Assembly (NCBI RefSeq): GCF_002022685.1
Contig: NZ_CP019789.1
Location: 1,178,001-1,242,000, forward strand
Length of the DNA: 64,000 nucleotides
Origin: Bartonella schoenbuchensis R1
GTDB taxonomy: Bacteria > Pseudomonadota > Alphaproteobacteria > Rhizobiales > Rhizobiaceae
Direction of reading: 5' to 3'
Shown one piece after another: positions 51,301 through 61,780 of this stretch (position 1 is its first letter; every line of letters begins with the position of its first letter). Both the position numbers and the translations under genes were made by a program. The notes below the pieces were generated by a model. That model searched no databases. It was not told where the DNA came from and worked only from the letters and a program-made list of their open reading frames with translations.

Positions 51301-51645
51301 AATCTTCTATGCTATTTTATTATATCAATCAAAAATATTTCTTTTTCGTATGCCTCTGTATTATATGAATGCTTCATAGTTTCATTGCTATAAAGAGCGA
51401 ATAGATTAAGCTTAAAATATTTTAGATTGATTATTCTCATATATTCTATGTGTTGCTTCTTTTTAACAGACTATTCTTTTATTAACCAAATGGTGCAATG
51501 GAGCTAAAATAACTTTACTTACATTGCGGGTAGCCTGCTGAAGTGTTTAAGAATATTTATTACCAACTATTCGTGAATCAATAACAGTAAAGTATGTTAA
51601 GAGCTGATTTGAGATCCACTTTAAATTGTGAAAATGAGGAACGGA
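51301..51645. other. 345-base gap after yraN
   Basis: No supported ORF. In several relatives gshB (glutathione synthetase) follows yraN; nothing resembling it is seen here. Confidence 0.4.
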
Positions 51646-52449
51646 ATGAAAGTTGGCTTTTTGGGAACGGGTACAATTAGCGCTGCAATGATTGATGGCT
51701 TAATGGCTAGCGCTTTTGAGGTGCATTCAATTATTGTTTCACCACGCAATACACAAATAGCAGGGCGCCTTTCCCGTGATTATGACAAGGTCATAATTGC
51801 TGAAAACAATCAAGCATTGCTAGACAGGTGCGATTGTGTTTTCCTTTGTCTGCGCAGCCAAGTTGCTGAAGAGATATTACGCCCTCTTCGTTTTTATCCA
51901 GAACAACTTGTTGTTTCTGTACTTGCAATGGCTAGAGCAGCAGATGTTGAGAAATGGATAAATCATAAAGTTTATCGTGCTATGCCTCTTCCTTTTGTAG
52001 CAGAATGCAAAAATTTAACACCAATCTATCCCGACCATCCATTTTTACGTGCCATGTTTGACAAATTAGGTGGCACATTGGCGCTTGAAAGCGAAGATCA
52101 GTTTAACCTTTTCATGACAGCTGGATCACTTATGGGGGTGTATTTTAATTTTATAGAAACAGCACATCAATGGTTGGTAACACAAGGAATAGAAAAACCT
52201 CAGTCAGCAGATTTTCTTAGCACGATGTTTGGAAATCTTGCTGATGAAATGCGCAAAACGACAAAAGCTCATTGTTCAACACCTATTGATTTTGCACTTC
52301 TTGAGAGAGAACTTTCAACCAAGGGAGGGACAAATGAACTTTTATCAAATTGTTTTTCTAACCAAGGCGGGCGGGCTGCTTTAATAACGGCCCTTAAAAC
52401 AACTCTACAAAGAATTGAATCTTTATCCACAGATCAAAAAAATGCTTGA
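51646..52449 (+). CDS. pyrroline-5-carboxylate reductase family protein
   Basis: A 267-residue NAD(P)-dependent reductase of the ProC family, which makes proline from pyrroline 5-carboxylate. The Rossmann start is KVGFLGTGTISAAMIDGL; the middle has VFLCLRSQVAEEIL and YRAMPLPFVA (ProC has R-x-M-P-N; the Asn is replaced by Leu here), and the C-terminal helical domain contains TKGGTNELL (ProC: S-P-G-G-T-T). The changes suggest a divergent ProC paralogue. The ATG at 51646 has GAGGAACGGA upstream and is preferred to a GTG at 51628. Confidence 0.8.
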   Translation: MKVGFLGTGTISAAMIDGLMASAFEVHSIIVSPRNTQIAGRLSRDYDKVIIAENNQALLDRCDCVFLCLRSQVAEEILRPLRFYPEQLVVSVLAMARAADVEKWINHKVYRAMPLPFVAECKNLTPIYPDHPFLRAMFDKLGGTLALESEDQFNLFMTAGSLMGVYFNFIETAHQWLVTQGIEKPQSADFLSTMFGNLADEMRKTTKAHCSTPIDFALLERELSTKGGTNELLSNCFSNQGGRAALITALKTTLQRIESLSTDQKNA

Positions 52450-52583
52450 ATAATATTTTTTAGTCTGATAGCGTACATAGAGTGATAGGTCATATTACAT
52501 ATCTGACAGACATGATGTCGTTCTATCATTAGCTATAAAATAGCATGTCCCTTTTTATTTTTTTTCGTTATAGGGACGCGATT

Positions 52584-53801
52584 ATGGGTTCAAGTATACT
52601 TACTAATAGATCTGCGATGACTGCATTGCAGACACTTCGTGCAATTGATTCTAATTTAGACAAATCAAAAGACCGTATTTCAACAGGTCTGCGTATTAAC
52701 AACGCTGGTGATAACGTAGCTTACTGGTCCATTTCATCAATGATGAAGCATGACAGTAATACAATGAGCACTGTTATTGATGCCATTAATTTGGGTAAAG
52801 AACAGGTGAGCATTGCTGCTACAGCTGTTGACCTCACCAAAGAAGCGCTTGATAATATCCAACAGTCATTGGTTACTGTTAATGGAAAAGGCGAGGTTGA
52901 TGTTGCTAAGCTTCAAGATTCAATTAAAGCAAATATGACGAACATTTCGAATGCAGTTCAGTCTTCTTCATTTGCTGGTAAAAACATGCTTGCCAATGAT
53001 GGTCAAACTGCTAGCATAGCTGCTGGTTATCGTCGTGAAGGTACAGCTGTCTATGTTGATATGATTGAAGTTGGTGGTGCAGAACTGAACTTTGGTGTTA
53101 TGGGTGAAAATGGCATCATTGATATGTCAGAAGGTGTTTTGCAAAACATTTTTGGATTAGATGCAGAAAGTAATTTTGCTGGAGCCCTTGGAACTTTCAA
53201 TGGGGCGGAAGAAACTTACAACGGCTTGGTAAATGACCTTGCAAAGGCGAAAGCTGATTTGGCGAAATTGGTGGCCATATATGGTGCTGAACCTGAAGAA
53301 GAAGATCCAGGACATGACGAAATAGAAACAGCCCAAGGTAAAGTAGAAGAAGCTGAAACAGCGCTGTACGGTAATCCAGATGATGATGATGACTTAGGAG
53401 GAGTCGGAACATTCAATGAAGCAAAAGATGCTTTTAAATTCGAAGCTAGTAATGTCACCTTAGCTGAATTTGTTCAAATGGAGAATGTTGGTGCAATGTC
53501 TGCAGAAGCACAAAATATCCTTCTAGGCCGCCTTCAAAATAAAGTGCGCGATGCAGTTGATCTAACTCTTACTGCGGGTGCTAAGATCGGTTCTGCAGTT
53601 AACTTAATGAACACTCAGCTCGAATTTGTTAAAAGATTGCTGGACAATGTTGATGCAGGGATTGGTTCAATGATTGATGCTGACATGAATGCAGAATCTG
53701 CAAAATTATCTGCTTTGCAAGTTCAGCAACAGCTTGGTGTTCAGGCTCTTTCTATTGCAAACCAAGGTAGTCAGAACATTTTATTGTTGTTCCGTAATTA
53801 A
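52584..53801 (+). CDS. flaA: flagellin
   Basis: A 405-residue flagellin, the filament subunit secreted by the flagellar export apparatus (no signal peptide). The conserved N-terminal D0/D1 part runs 1-140 (SAMTALQTLRAIDSNLDKSKDRIS...GDNVAYWSI) and the C-terminal D1/D0 part about 305-405, ending IANQGSQNILLLFRN. The central variable domain holds an unusually acidic stretch (EPEEEDPGHDE, NPDDDDDLGG, about residues 235-275). The ATG at 52584 follows AGGGAC. A strong terminator lies 20 bases after the stop. No other flagellar structural gene is near except the fliJ-like gene at 25.4 kb. Confidence 0.96.
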   Translation: MGSSILTNRSAMTALQTLRAIDSNLDKSKDRISTGLRINNAGDNVAYWSISSMMKHDSNTMSTVIDAINLGKEQVSIAATAVDLTKEALDNIQQSLVTVNGKGEVDVAKLQDSIKANMTNISNAVQSSSFAGKNMLANDGQTASIAAGYRREGTAVYVDMIEVGGAELNFGVMGENGIIDMSEGVLQNIFGLDAESNFAGALGTFNGAEETYNGLVNDLAKAKADLAKLVAIYGAEPEEEDPGHDEIETAQGKVEEAETALYGNPDDDDDLGGVGTFNEAKDAFKFEASNVTLAEFVQMENVGAMSAEAQNILLGRLQNKVRDAVDLTLTAGAKIGSAVNLMNTQLEFVKRLLDNVDAGIGSMIDADMNAESAKLSALQVQQQLGVQALSIANQGSQNILLLFRN

Positions 53802-53821
53802 TTCCATAGAGTTTTTACGTG

Positions 53822-53852
53822 AAAAAGGCTGCGCACCCGCGTGGCCTTTTTT
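53822..53852 (+). terminator. Rho-independent terminator of flaA
   Basis: Stem AAAAAGGC / GCCTTTTT with an inner CGC/GCG extension and a run of T's, 20 bases after the flagellin stop. Isolates flaA from rpmH. Confidence 0.85.
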
Positions 53853-54063
53853 ATTAACTAATCGAATGATAAATATATTGCTTAAGTCAACAAACTTCTT
53901 GCACCTTTTAAAAATACGAAAAAATAATCTAAGATTGACTTTTTTATGCTTTTCCTTATAGGGTAGCATTTACCTTAGAATTATCTGATAGAATAAGATT
54001 ATTCATCGAGCATATTATTTGCTATAGAACTAAGAAGGGCCGCACACAACGGTATTTGAATAA

Positions 54064-54198
54064 ATGAAACGTACTTATCAACCCTCTAAACTTGTTCGTA
54101 AACGCCGCCATGGATTCCGTGCCCGTATGGCAACAGCTAGTGGGCGTAAAATCATTTCAGCTCGGCGTAATCGCGGACGGAAGCGGTTATCTGCTTGA
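54064..54198 (+). CDS. rpmH: 50S ribosomal protein L34
   Basis: A 44-residue, highly basic protein beginning [19 protein letters not shown] and ending [11 protein letters not shown], the complete L34 sequence, found by reading the plus strand directly. It binds 23S rRNA. It heads the conserved rpmH-rnpA-yidC-yihA cluster, with rnpA 115 bases downstream. Confidence 0.97.
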   Translation: MKRTYQPSKLVRKRRHGFRARMATASGRKIISARRNRGRKRLSA

Positions 54199-54313
54199 TT
54201 CTTTGAATTTTTATAACAGACTGCATGTTGTTAGTTATTTTTTCGTTATAAACCTTTGGTGCCTGTCTTTTCTGTAAAAGGCAGGCATTTAGTAAAGCTA
54301 CGAAACGTCTTTC

Positions 54314-54685
54314 ATGAAGCAAAAACACCCCTGCCGCATTCGTAAAAGAGCAGATTTTTTGGCTGTACGCACAGGAGAAAAACGACGTGGTCCTTTATTT
54401 CTACTTGAAATTAAACCCCGCGAACAAACAGCAGAAATAAAACATCCTCTTGTTGCACGTGTAGGCTTTACTGTAACGCGTAAAAATGGCAATGCCGTCA
54501 AACGTAATCGCATTAAAAGGCGTCTGCGTGAAGCCGTTCGAGTTGGACTAAAAGATAACATAGAAGCAGGAACTGATTATGTCATTGTTGCTCATCCCGA
54601 TGCACTGCACGCACCGTTTTCATCTCTGATTAATGAATTAAACCGACGAATAAAGCCAAAAATTAAAAACCAGCAACGGCAATAG
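54314..54685 (+). CDS. rnpA: ribonuclease P protein component
   Basis: The 123-residue protein subunit of RNase P, which supports 5' maturation of tRNAs. The RNR signature is intact as [17 protein letters not shown] (about residues 60-76), preceded by the [11 protein letters not shown] strand. Strongly basic. Only 11 bases separate it from yidC, so the two are co-transcribed with rpmH. Confidence 0.95.
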   Translation: MKQKHPCRIRKRADFLAVRTGEKRRGPLFLLEIKPREQTAEIKHPLVARVGFTVTRKNGNAVKRNRIKRRLREAVRVGLKDNIEAGTDYVIVAHPDALHAPFSSLINELNRRIKPKIKNQQRQ

Positions 54686-54696
54686 GATAAGTACAA

Positions 54697-56532
54697 ATGG
54701 AATATAATCGTAATTTTTTTATCGCTATTGGATTGTCTCTTATTATTTTTGTTGCATGGCATTTTTTTTATGTTGCTCCCCAACAAGCAAAACTACAAGA
54801 AATGCAAATGGCACAGCAATTGTCAAAACAAAGTTCAGAAATTCCCTCAACTGATATGCATTTCTCTGATTCTGCTCAAATAAGTGGATCGGGATCTATA
54901 TCTGATCGCCCTATGACACCTGAAAATCGTAGTGCAGAATTAGCCAAAACAAACCGTATTGCAATTAAAACTGATGAATTGGAAGGTTCCATTAATCTTG
55001 TTGGTGCACAATTTGATGACCTTTTCCTTAAAAAATATCGCTTAACTGTAGATAAGGGATCACCGGAAATTGCTTTGCTCAATCCCAATGGATTTAATAC
55101 AACCTATCTTGCTGAATTTGGTTTTACGAGTTCATCTCTACCAGCAACAGCATTGCCACAATCTCACACACAGTGGCAAATAGAAGGTAAAAATACAACT
55201 CTAACCCCTTCAACACCTGTCACTTTAATCTACAACAATGGACAAGGACAAATTTTCCGTCGTACTCTCTCGATTGACAATCATTACATGTTCACTATTG
55301 AAGATTCTATCAAAAATGAAAGTGACAATCCTATATATCTTTCGCCTTATGCCCGAGTTGCACGTGCCGCTCCACCAGAATATACAAATGCAACTTATTT
55401 GCTCCATGAAGGTATGATTGGTATTGCGGGTGATTCACTCAAAACAGAAACATATAAAAATCTAGAAGAGCTCAACCCAAACCCTGAAAATGGTCAGAAA
55501 AGTATGATCTTCTCCAAAGTTACAGGAGGTTGGATTGGTATTACCGATAAATATTGGGCTGTAGTGGTTATTCCCCCACAAGATCAAGAATATACAAGCC
55601 GTTTTATTTATTTTAATCAACTAAATACCCACTATCAATCCGATTTACAAAGTTCTCTTTTAACAGTTGCCCCCAATGAAACAAAAACTATTACAAATCA
55701 CCTCTTTGCGGGTGCAAAACAAGTTGAGATCATTAACCGTTATCAAAACCAATTAAAGATTAGGAAATTTGGTCTTTTAATTGATTGGGGTTGGTTTGAT
55801 TTCATCACCAAACCAATGTTCGCTCTTATTGATATTTTTTATAAGCAAACAGGAAATTTTGGTATTGCCATTCTTCTTGTTACAGTGCTCTTGAAAGTAC
55901 TTCTATTCCCACTTGCTAACAAATCTTATAAATCTATGGCGCGCATGAAATTAGTGCAACCAATGATGCAAGAAATAAAAGAAAAATATGCAGATGACCG
56001 AGTTAAACAGCAACAAGCAGTGATAGCGTTGTACAAAACCCAAAAAATCAATCCCCTTGCGGGCTGCTGGCCAATGTTAGTTCAATTTCCAATATTTTTT
56101 GCTCTTTATAAGGTTCTTTATATTACCATTGAAATGCGACATGCACCTTTCTTTGGCTGGATTCAAGATTTGGCAGCGCCTGATCCCACGTCTATTTTTA
56201 ACCTATTTGGTTTATTACCCTATGAAGTGCCAACATTTCTTATCCTTGGTGCATGGCCTTTAATCATGGGAATAACAATGTTTCTGCAGATGCAGATGAA
56301 CCCAACTCCCCCAGACCCAACACAAGCTATGATTTTCACATGGATGCCTGTCATTTTTACCTTTATGTTAGCTTCCTTCCCTGCTGGTCTTGTTATTTAT
56401 TGGGCATGGAATAATACATTGTCAATTATTCAGCAAGGCATCATGATGAAACGTCAAGGCGTGAAAATTGAGCTTTTTAATAATCTTAAAGCCATGTTCC
56501 ATAAGAAATCTAAAAAAGAAGGACGTAAATGA
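54697..56532 (+). CDS. yidC: membrane protein insertase YidC
   Basis: A 611-residue inner-membrane insertase for Sec-dependent and Sec-independent proteins. N-terminal membrane anchor about 7-25, a large periplasmic β-domain about 60-340, then the conserved five-helix core from about 360: [30 protein letters not shown]..., with the hydrophilic-groove region and [17 protein letters not shown], and [19 protein letters not shown] near the end. The tail is Lys-rich (KKSKKEGRK), as expected for ribosome contact. The stop overlaps the next start by four bases. Confidence 0.97.
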   Translation: MEYNRNFFIAIGLSLIIFVAWHFFYVAPQQAKLQEMQMAQQLSKQSSEIPSTDMHFSDSAQISGSGSISDRPMTPENRSAELAKTNRIAIKTDELEGSINLVGAQFDDLFLKKYRLTVDKGSPEIALLNPNGFNTTYLAEFGFTSSSLPATALPQSHTQWQIEGKNTTLTPSTPVTLIYNNGQGQIFRRTLSIDNHYMFTIEDSIKNESDNPIYLSPYARVARAAPPEYTNATYLLHEGMIGIAGDSLKTETYKNLEELNPNPENGQKSMIFSKVTGGWIGITDKYWAVVVIPPQDQEYTSRFIYFNQLNTHYQSDLQSSLLTVAPNETKTITNHLFAGAKQVEIINRYQNQLKIRKFGLLIDWGWFDFITKPMFALIDIFYKQTGNFGIAILLVTVLLKVLLFPLANKSYKSMARMKLVQPMMQEIKEKYADDRVKQQQAVIALYKTQKINPLAGCWPMLVQFPIFFALYKVLYITIEMRHAPFFGWIQDLAAPDPTSIFNLFGLLPYEVPTFLILGAWPLIMGITMFLQMQMNPTPPDPTQAMIFTWMPVIFTFMLASFPAGLVIYWAWNNTLSIIQQGIMMKRQGVKIELFNNLKAMFHKKSKKEGRK

Positions 56533-57176
56533 CAAAACGTCCTACAACTTCTGGGATTTTTTTTTGCAATTGGATTTTCATTCGCAGTGTGCCTACAATA
56601 CAATGTCTTCCACCTGAAGGACCCCCAGAAATTGCATTTGTAGGACGCTCTAACGTTGGAAAATCTTCCCTAATCAATGCATTAGTGCAGCAAAAAGGTT
56701 TAGCACGCACTTCAAATACACCAGGACGTACTCAAGAACTTAATTACTTTATACCTGAAAACTTAAGTGATCAGAAAGAAGACTTTCCCCCTATAGCACT
56801 TGTCGATATGCCGGGTTATGGTTTTGCCAAAGCTCCCCCAAGTTGTATTGAAGCGTGGACACGTCTGATCTTTGATTATTTGCGGGGCCGTACAACGCTC
56901 AAACGTGCTTATGTTTTAATTGACTCACGTCATGGAATTAAAAAAAATGATACAGATGTCTTAGATCTTCTGGATAAAGCAGCAGTTTCTTATCAAATTG
57001 TTTTAACAAAAAGTGATAAAATCAAACCAAATGCACTTGAAACCTTAGTAACTGCTACAAAAAAAAATATTTTAAAACATCCAGCTGCTTACCCAGAGCT
57101 GCTAATCACCTCTTCACAAAAAGCTTTAGGGTTAGAAGAATTGCGTGCAGCTATCTTGCAAGCAATTACGCAATAA
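56529..57176 (+). CDS. yihA: ribosome biogenesis GTP-binding protein YihA/YsxC (EngB)
   Basis: A 215-residue GTPase needed for 50S subunit assembly. G1 is [15 protein letters not shown] (about 43-57), G2 [12 protein letters not shown]3 [12 protein letters not shown] and G4 TKSDKI, all intact. Overlap with yidC (ATGA) indicates translational coupling. In other Rhizobiales argB often follows; here a GST gene comes next after 133 bases. Confidence 0.95.
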   Translation: MTKRPTTSGIFFCNWIFIRSVPTIQCLPPEGPPEIAFVGRSNVGKSSLINALVQQKGLARTSNTPGRTQELNYFIPENLSDQKEDFPPIALVDMPGYGFAKAPPSCIEAWTRLIFDYLRGRTTLKRAYVLIDSRHGIKKNDTDVLDLLDKAAVSYQIVLTKSDKIKPNALETLVTATKKNILKHPAAYPELLITSSQKALGLEELRAAILQAITQ

Positions 57177-57309
57177 GATGATATCTTCATTAAGAGATTA
57201 TTAAACATAACTGTTAGCAATTACTAATGATCTTGTTCTTTCAACAAAGCACCTTTATAAAAATCCTGTTATCTTAAATATCTATCGACTCTATTTAAGC
57301 ACGTAAATT

Positions 57310-58002
57310 ATGCTCACACTTTTTCATCATCCCCTATCTTCTGCCTCTCGTTTTATACGTCTTATTCTCGAAGAATATGGTATAGCAACCCACCTTATTG
57401 AAGAGAATGAATGGGCAAGAAAACCTGAGTTCCTTGCACTTAATCCAGCGGGGCATTTGCCCGTTTTCCTTGCTGAACATGAAATACCATTATCGGGCGT
57501 CACTGTAATTTATGAATATTTAGATGAAACTCGTGGTAGTTTACGACCAGATAAACAATTTTTTCCAGCAAACCCTTTAGAACGCGCAGAAGTACGCCGT
57601 CTTAATGATTGGTTTTTAAACAAACTTGAAAATGAAGTGACGCGTCATATTGTGCGAGAACGAATCTATAAACGTGAAATGCCGTTAGCTATTGGTGGTG
57701 GAGCTCCTAATTCGCAAATTTTACGCAATGCACGTGCTAATATTCCACCACATATGAATTACTTGAATTGGCTTTGCACATCTCGTGATTGGTTAGCTGG
57801 ATCTATACTCTCCTATGCAGATTTAGCAGCTGCAGCTTCTATTTCTATACTTGATTTTTTGGGAGAAATTGATTGGGAGCAATTTCCTTCTATTCGAGAA
57901 TGGTATATGCGGATCAAATCTCGCCCCTCTTTTCGCCCTCTTTTAAATGATCGGATCCGTGGAATTACGCCCAGCTCCCATTACGCTGATCTGGACTTCT
58001 GA
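57310..58002 (+). CDS. glutathione S-transferase family protein
   Basis: A 230-residue cytosolic GST-like protein. The thioredoxin-like N domain (1-80) starts MLTLFHHPLSSASRFIRLIL, with Ser residues at the usual catalytic position, and has NPAGHLPVFL with the cis-Pro. The helical C domain contains WLAGSILSYADLAAAASISILDFLGEIDW, the usual N-capping motif region. The reaction is unknown; FzlA-type GST-fold proteins that bind FtsZ in alphaproteobacteria have this size and should be considered. Confidence 0.85.
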   Translation: MLTLFHHPLSSASRFIRLILEEYGIATHLIEENEWARKPEFLALNPAGHLPVFLAEHEIPLSGVTVIYEYLDETRGSLRPDKQFFPANPLERAEVRRLNDWFLNKLENEVTRHIVRERIYKREMPLAIGGGAPNSQILRNARANIPPHMNYLNWLCTSRDWLAGSILSYADLAAAASISILDFLGEIDWEQFPSIREWYMRIKSRPSFRPLLNDRIRGITPSSHYADLDF

Positions 58003-58490
58003 TTTGTCAATGAATACTGTAATTTTTAGAACTATCTTATATTGACCAATAGAGAGCAATCTTAACTGGAATTTTTATCAAATTGTAAAAAAATCCCTGT
58101 ATATTATTAATATAGAAGCAAGCATTCAACTTTGCTCATATAACAACTATAAATAATATTATTGGAATAATTTACATATAGGTAAACAAAACGGCGTTCT
58201 TAATTTTACAATTAATATAATTATATAACAGAAAGTTATTATTTATTGTAGTGAAATACAAAAATTACAATGTAATCTAAGAAATATACTTTGAAAATAC
58301 TTCACCTACATTTTCAATATTTATTGTTATAATGATAAAAATATATTTCTTACAAAATTCTACATAAACAAGCCATCAGCTTAAACTGCTAAATGTGCTA
58401 AATTTAGCTTTATGTAAAAAAAAAGAATAGTTGGCAAAAAGAAAAGAATTTGCCTATAATCAAGGAGTAAAGTGTCATAAGGAGAAAAAC
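58003..58490. other. 488-base AT-rich gap before dapB
   Basis: No gene recognised. The last 60 bases are an in-frame but non-conserved upstream extension of dapB and probably its 5' leader. Confidence 0.4.
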
Positions 58491-59297
58491 ATGCGCCTTG
58501 CAGTTGTTGGTGCCAATGGGAGAATGGGGCGTGCGTTGATTACAGCTCTCCAACATAAAAAAGGCGTAGAACTTTGTGGTGTTCTTGTGCGCAAGGGATC
58601 ACCTTTTGTAGGGAAAGACGCCAGCGTATTGATTGGTTCAAACCTTCTTGGAATTCCAATCACTGATGATCCTGAAAAAGCCTTTTCTGACGCTGAAGGT
58701 ATTTTAGACTTTTCCCAGCCACAAGCCACTATTATCTATGCTGATTATGCGGCCCAAAAAGGCATTGTTCACATTATAGGAACAACAGGATTTACCAAAG
58801 AAGAAGAGGCACAAATTGCAATTTCTGCGATGCACACAACCATTGTCAAATCTGGAAATATGAGCCTTGGAATTAATCTTTTGGCTAACCTTGTAAAGAA
58901 AGCAGCTAAAACATTAACATCTGAAGATTTTGATATTGAAATTTCTGAAATGCATCATTCTGGCAAAGTTGATGCTCCTTCTGGAACAGCTCTTCTTCTT
59001 GGAAATGCAGCAGCAGAAGGCCGCAATGTTCAGTTCCAAGATGTCTATGTCAGCGAACGCAAAAGCTCTACAGGCGCACGCAAAAAAGGCACCATTGGTT
59101 TTGCCTGTTTACGGGGTGGAACAGTTGTCGGGGACCATAGTGTTATTTTTGCAGGTCCAAATGAACACATTGTTCTTTCACATTCAGCACAAGAACGTTC
59201 TATTTTTGCCAACGGTGCATTAAAAGCAGCTCTGTGGGCAAAAAATCATAAAAATGGTCTTTATTCAATGCTGGATGTTTTAAACCTAAACGATTAA
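58491..59297 (+). CDS. dapB: 4-hydroxy-tetrahydrodipicolinate reductase
   Basis: Second committed enzyme of the lysine/meso-diaminopimelate pathway, supplying peptidoglycan. The 268-residue protein has the nucleotide motif [22 protein letters not shown], and the substrate motif [15 protein letters not shown] with catalytic His and Lys. AAGGAG is placed just before the ATG at 58491; an upstream in-frame ATG at 58431 gives a non-conserved extension. gpmA follows after 30 bases. Confidence 0.96.
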   Translation: MRLAVVGANGRMGRALITALQHKKGVELCGVLVRKGSPFVGKDASVLIGSNLLGIPITDDPEKAFSDAEGILDFSQPQATIIYADYAAQKGIVHIIGTTGFTKEEEAQIAISAMHTTIVKSGNMSLGINLLANLVKKAAKTLTSEDFDIEISEMHHSGKVDAPSGTALLLGNAAAEGRNVQFQDVYVSERKSSTGARKKGTIGFACLRGGTVVGDHSVIFAGPNEHIVLSHSAQERSIFANGALKAALWAKNHKNGLYSMLDVLNLND

Positions 59298-59327
59298 CGT
59301 TAATCAATCAACTGCAGGAAATTTATA

Positions 59328-59948
59328 ATGGGACGTACACTCGTATTAATCCGTCATGGGCAAAGTGAATGGAACCTTAAAAATCTTTTCACGGGTTGGA
59401 AAGACCCAGATTTGACAGAAAAAGGTCACGCAGAAGCAATAAAAGCAGGAAAAAAATTAAAAGAATCCGGCTTAAAATTTGATGTTGCTTATACATCAGC
59501 CTTACAGCGTGCACAAAAAACTGCTCAGCATATTTTAAAACAAACAGAACAAACAGATTTGCAATTGATAAAAAATTCAGCATTGAATGAGCGCGATTAT
59601 GGTGATTTATCCGGCTTGAATAAAGATGATGCTTGTCAAAAATGGGGAAAAGAACAAGTGCATATATGGCGCCGTTCTTATGCCATTGCGCCACCTAATG
59701 GAGAAAGCCTGCGTGATACAGGTGCACGTGTCTGGCCTTATTATTTTTACCACATCCAACCCCATATTTTGCGCTCCCAAACTGTTTTAATTGTAGCACA
59801 TGGTAATTCTCTTCGTGCTCTTATTATGGCACTTGAAGGTCTAAGCAATGAAGAAATTGTATCTCAAGAATTAGCGACCGGTGTCCCTATTGTTTATGAC
59901 TTCAATTCTGATTCAACAATTTTATCAAAAAAAATCATTACGCCTTAA
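59328..59948 (+). CDS. gpmA: 2,3-bisphosphoglycerate-dependent phosphoglycerate mutase
   Basis: Interconverts 3- and 2-phosphoglycerate. The 206-residue length is that of the short alphaproteobacterial form. The phospho-His motif is [18 protein letters not shown], followed by the acid/base region [14 protein letters not shown] and the second His in [16 protein letters not shown]. It follows dapB closely, the usual order in Rhizobiales, and is probably co-transcribed. Confidence 0.95.
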   Translation: MGRTLVLIRHGQSEWNLKNLFTGWKDPDLTEKGHAEAIKAGKKLKESGLKFDVAYTSALQRAQKTAQHILKQTEQTDLQLIKNSALNERDYGDLSGLNKDDACQKWGKEQVHIWRRSYAIAPPNGESLRDTGARVWPYYFYHIQPHILRSQTVLIVAHGNSLRALIMALEGLSNEEIVSQELATGVPIVYDFNSDSTILSKKIITP

Positions 59949-60053
59949 ATCATTATAATTATAGTTTATAGAGATAAACACTTTAACTCTAATATTTTTA
60001 GTAGACTAATGATCATTGACAGAGTTACTTCTCAAGCTTAGATAAATTCTATT

Positions 60054-60138
60054 GCCCAGATGGCGGAATTGGTAGACGCGCAGGTTTCAGGTACCTGTAC
60101 TGCAAGGTGTGGAGGTTCGAGTCCTCTTCTGGGCACCA
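60054..60138 (+). tRNA. tRNA-Leu (anticodon CAG)
   Basis: An 85-base class II tRNA. Acceptor GCCCAGA pairs with TCTGGGC, the anticodon loop presents CAG between CAGGT and ACCTG stems, a variable arm (TGCAAGGTGTG region) is present, the T-arm is GGAGGTTCGAGTCCTC, and CCA is encoded. Followed by TTTTTT. A decayed phage segment begins about 380 bases downstream, so this tRNA is a plausible past integration site. Confidence 0.95.
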
Positions 60139-60515
60139 TTTTTTGTCTTTAATATATCGGAATATATAGATTTTTATTTAATTTGATAATTTTTAGACCA
60201 TCTTTTAGTCTATCTTTTGCGGTTTATATAACTTTACCTAAATTGTTCCTATTTGCAGCTTATTTTATTTGAAAAAATAAGACTTTTTTTCTCCATCTTA
60301 CTGCTCTACCTAGCTTATATAGTTCGGGAAAAGCTTCTTGCATCACCCAATTCGAACTTGTTGTTGATACGTTAAAAATTATGTATATTTACGTGTTGTG
60401 ACATATCTATCGCCATCATTAAATATCATCTCGTTGCCTCTCTCTTTTTATATTACATAAACGGATGGTGGGAGCGCTCAAGAAGACATGTAAGTAAAAG
60501 AGCGCCCCCATAGCA
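60139..60515. other. gap between tRNA-Leu and the phage remnant
   Basis: 377 bases without a gene. I looked for a repeat of the tRNA 3' end that would mark an attachment site and did not find one in the window. Confidence 0.4.
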
Positions 60516-61134
60516 TTAAGCAGCTTGTATAAAGATTTGCATTTCTTGTTTTATTTCTTCTAAAAATGTTTTGACAGCTTTATTGATACGTTCAATTTGT
60601 TCATCATCGCGTGAGATGCGTTGAATCTTTATACACAAATGAGTGTGTTGGCCTTTAACCAAGGATTATACTGACAAAATCACACCATTTTCGCCCTGTG
60701 CAAGCCATTTGGAATTGCATTTGTAAGATATATTCAGGCTTGATTTTACCATCTAACAAAAAACGTACATGCGTTGTTGGTTGAGAATATTTGACCTTTA
60801 TAAGGCCTCCATCCCCAATGAGACCATCAGGAATAGCGCTTGCCATTTCAATTGTAGGATGGGGAATAAATCCGCATCTGGTGACAGTAATCTCACGTTC
60901 GAGGCTGTACTTTTTAATTACCCTCTCTTTGCGTTTATTTCCCCATTTTATAGCTGGCATTTCATAAAATGATACTGTTTCACCTCTTAAACATTTTGTA
61001 ATAAATCTGAGTTTGTACTCTTCATATTTACTTGTCGGCAAATCTTTAGCTATTTTACCTACAAAGCTGTCAATGTTTGAAGCTGTAAATTTTCCTAAAT
61101 GAGCGTGAAACCATTCTGTTTGTATTTGTTTCAT
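60516..61134 (-). pseudogene. YqaJ/lambda-exonuclease-type phage recombinase, decayed
   Basis: Phage double-strand exonuclease that works with a RecT-type annealing protein. The open part is 159 residues: WFHAHLGKFTASNID (N-terminal YqaJ motif), HPTIEMASAIPDGLIGD (catalytic Asp) and EYILQMQFQMACTGRKWCDFVS (C-terminal YqaJ motif). The catalytic E-x-K appears as LIKVK, with Lys in place of Glu. After CDFVS the frame fails; two one-base corrections (near 60670 and 60645) recover PWLKAN and a tail ending EEIKQEMQIFIQAA at 60516. With the lost Glu it is most likely inactive. Confidence 0.72.
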
Positions 61135-61198
61135 TAACTCTTTGATTTACAAAAACAATTCAACAGATACCCTCTCGTTTTGGAGATTATAATTAGCC

Positions 61199-61753
61199 TC
61201 ATTTGTGGCAAATGATCTCGTGAATAAGATCAGCTACACCTTCTTCTTTATAAAAAGCTTCATCTTCTTCATAAAAAAAAGGACCAACAGAATCGAGGGC
61301 AAGACGTGCACATTGTTTAATTGCTTCATTCTGCAACATGCGAGCAGGATATTTCCGCCAATGTTCTGTGTCTTGTTTGCATTCTTTTAAATATTCGGAT
61401 ATTCTTATTGGATATTTAATGCCTTTCAAATACATAGCGCATGTAACAGAAAGCAGATTATCTTCATTATCGGTGTTTTTTTGAAGTTTTATATCATAGA
61501 GGTTAGGACTTGACTTAATCATCTTGATCCACCCAGCGGCAGTAGCAACTGGGATGATGCCATTTTTTTTAGGAACAGCATATATTTCTTTGTTTAGAGG
61601 GTTTAATCCATACCCATCGGCAAGATAAATAAAATCTTCAAAATCTTCCTCAGAAATATTGAAATTGATACATGTTTTGAAGAGTGCTTCACGAAATTCT
61701 TGTTCTGATAAATTATATTTTTGCGCTACTTTTGCTATGAAGGGAGTTTCCAT
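61199..61753 (-). CDS. RecT/Bet-family phage single-strand annealing protein
   Basis: A 184-residue protein of the RecT family (phage Bet-like), which anneals complementary single strands during phage recombination. Diagnostic segment: YLADGYGLNPLNKEIYAVPKKNGIIPVATAAGWIKMIKSSP, followed by KYPARMLQNEAIKQCARLAL. It is shorter than the usual 250-300 residues, lacking a variable C-terminal region. METPFIAKVAQKYN at 61753 follows AAGGAAA, so that ATG is chosen over 61780. It lies directly upstream of the exonuclease, the standard two-gene phage module, with no other phage genes nearby. Confidence 0.8.
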   Translation of the reverse strand: METPFIAKVAQKYNLSEQEFREALFKTCINFNISEEDFEDFIYLADGYGLNPLNKEIYAVPKKNGIIPVATAAGWIKMIKSSPNLYDIKLQKNTDNEDNLLSVTCAMYLKGIKYPIRISEYLKECKQDTEHWRKYPARMLQNEAIKQCARLALDSVGPFFYEEDEAFYKEEGVADLIHEIICHK

Positions 61754-61780
61754 TATTATTTTCCTTAATTTTGGATACAC

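Noticed and set aside
52545..52583. Upstream extension of flagellin
   Set aside because: The extension is hydrophobic and not conserved; the ATG at 52584 has a good ribosome-binding site and the standard flagellin N terminus.
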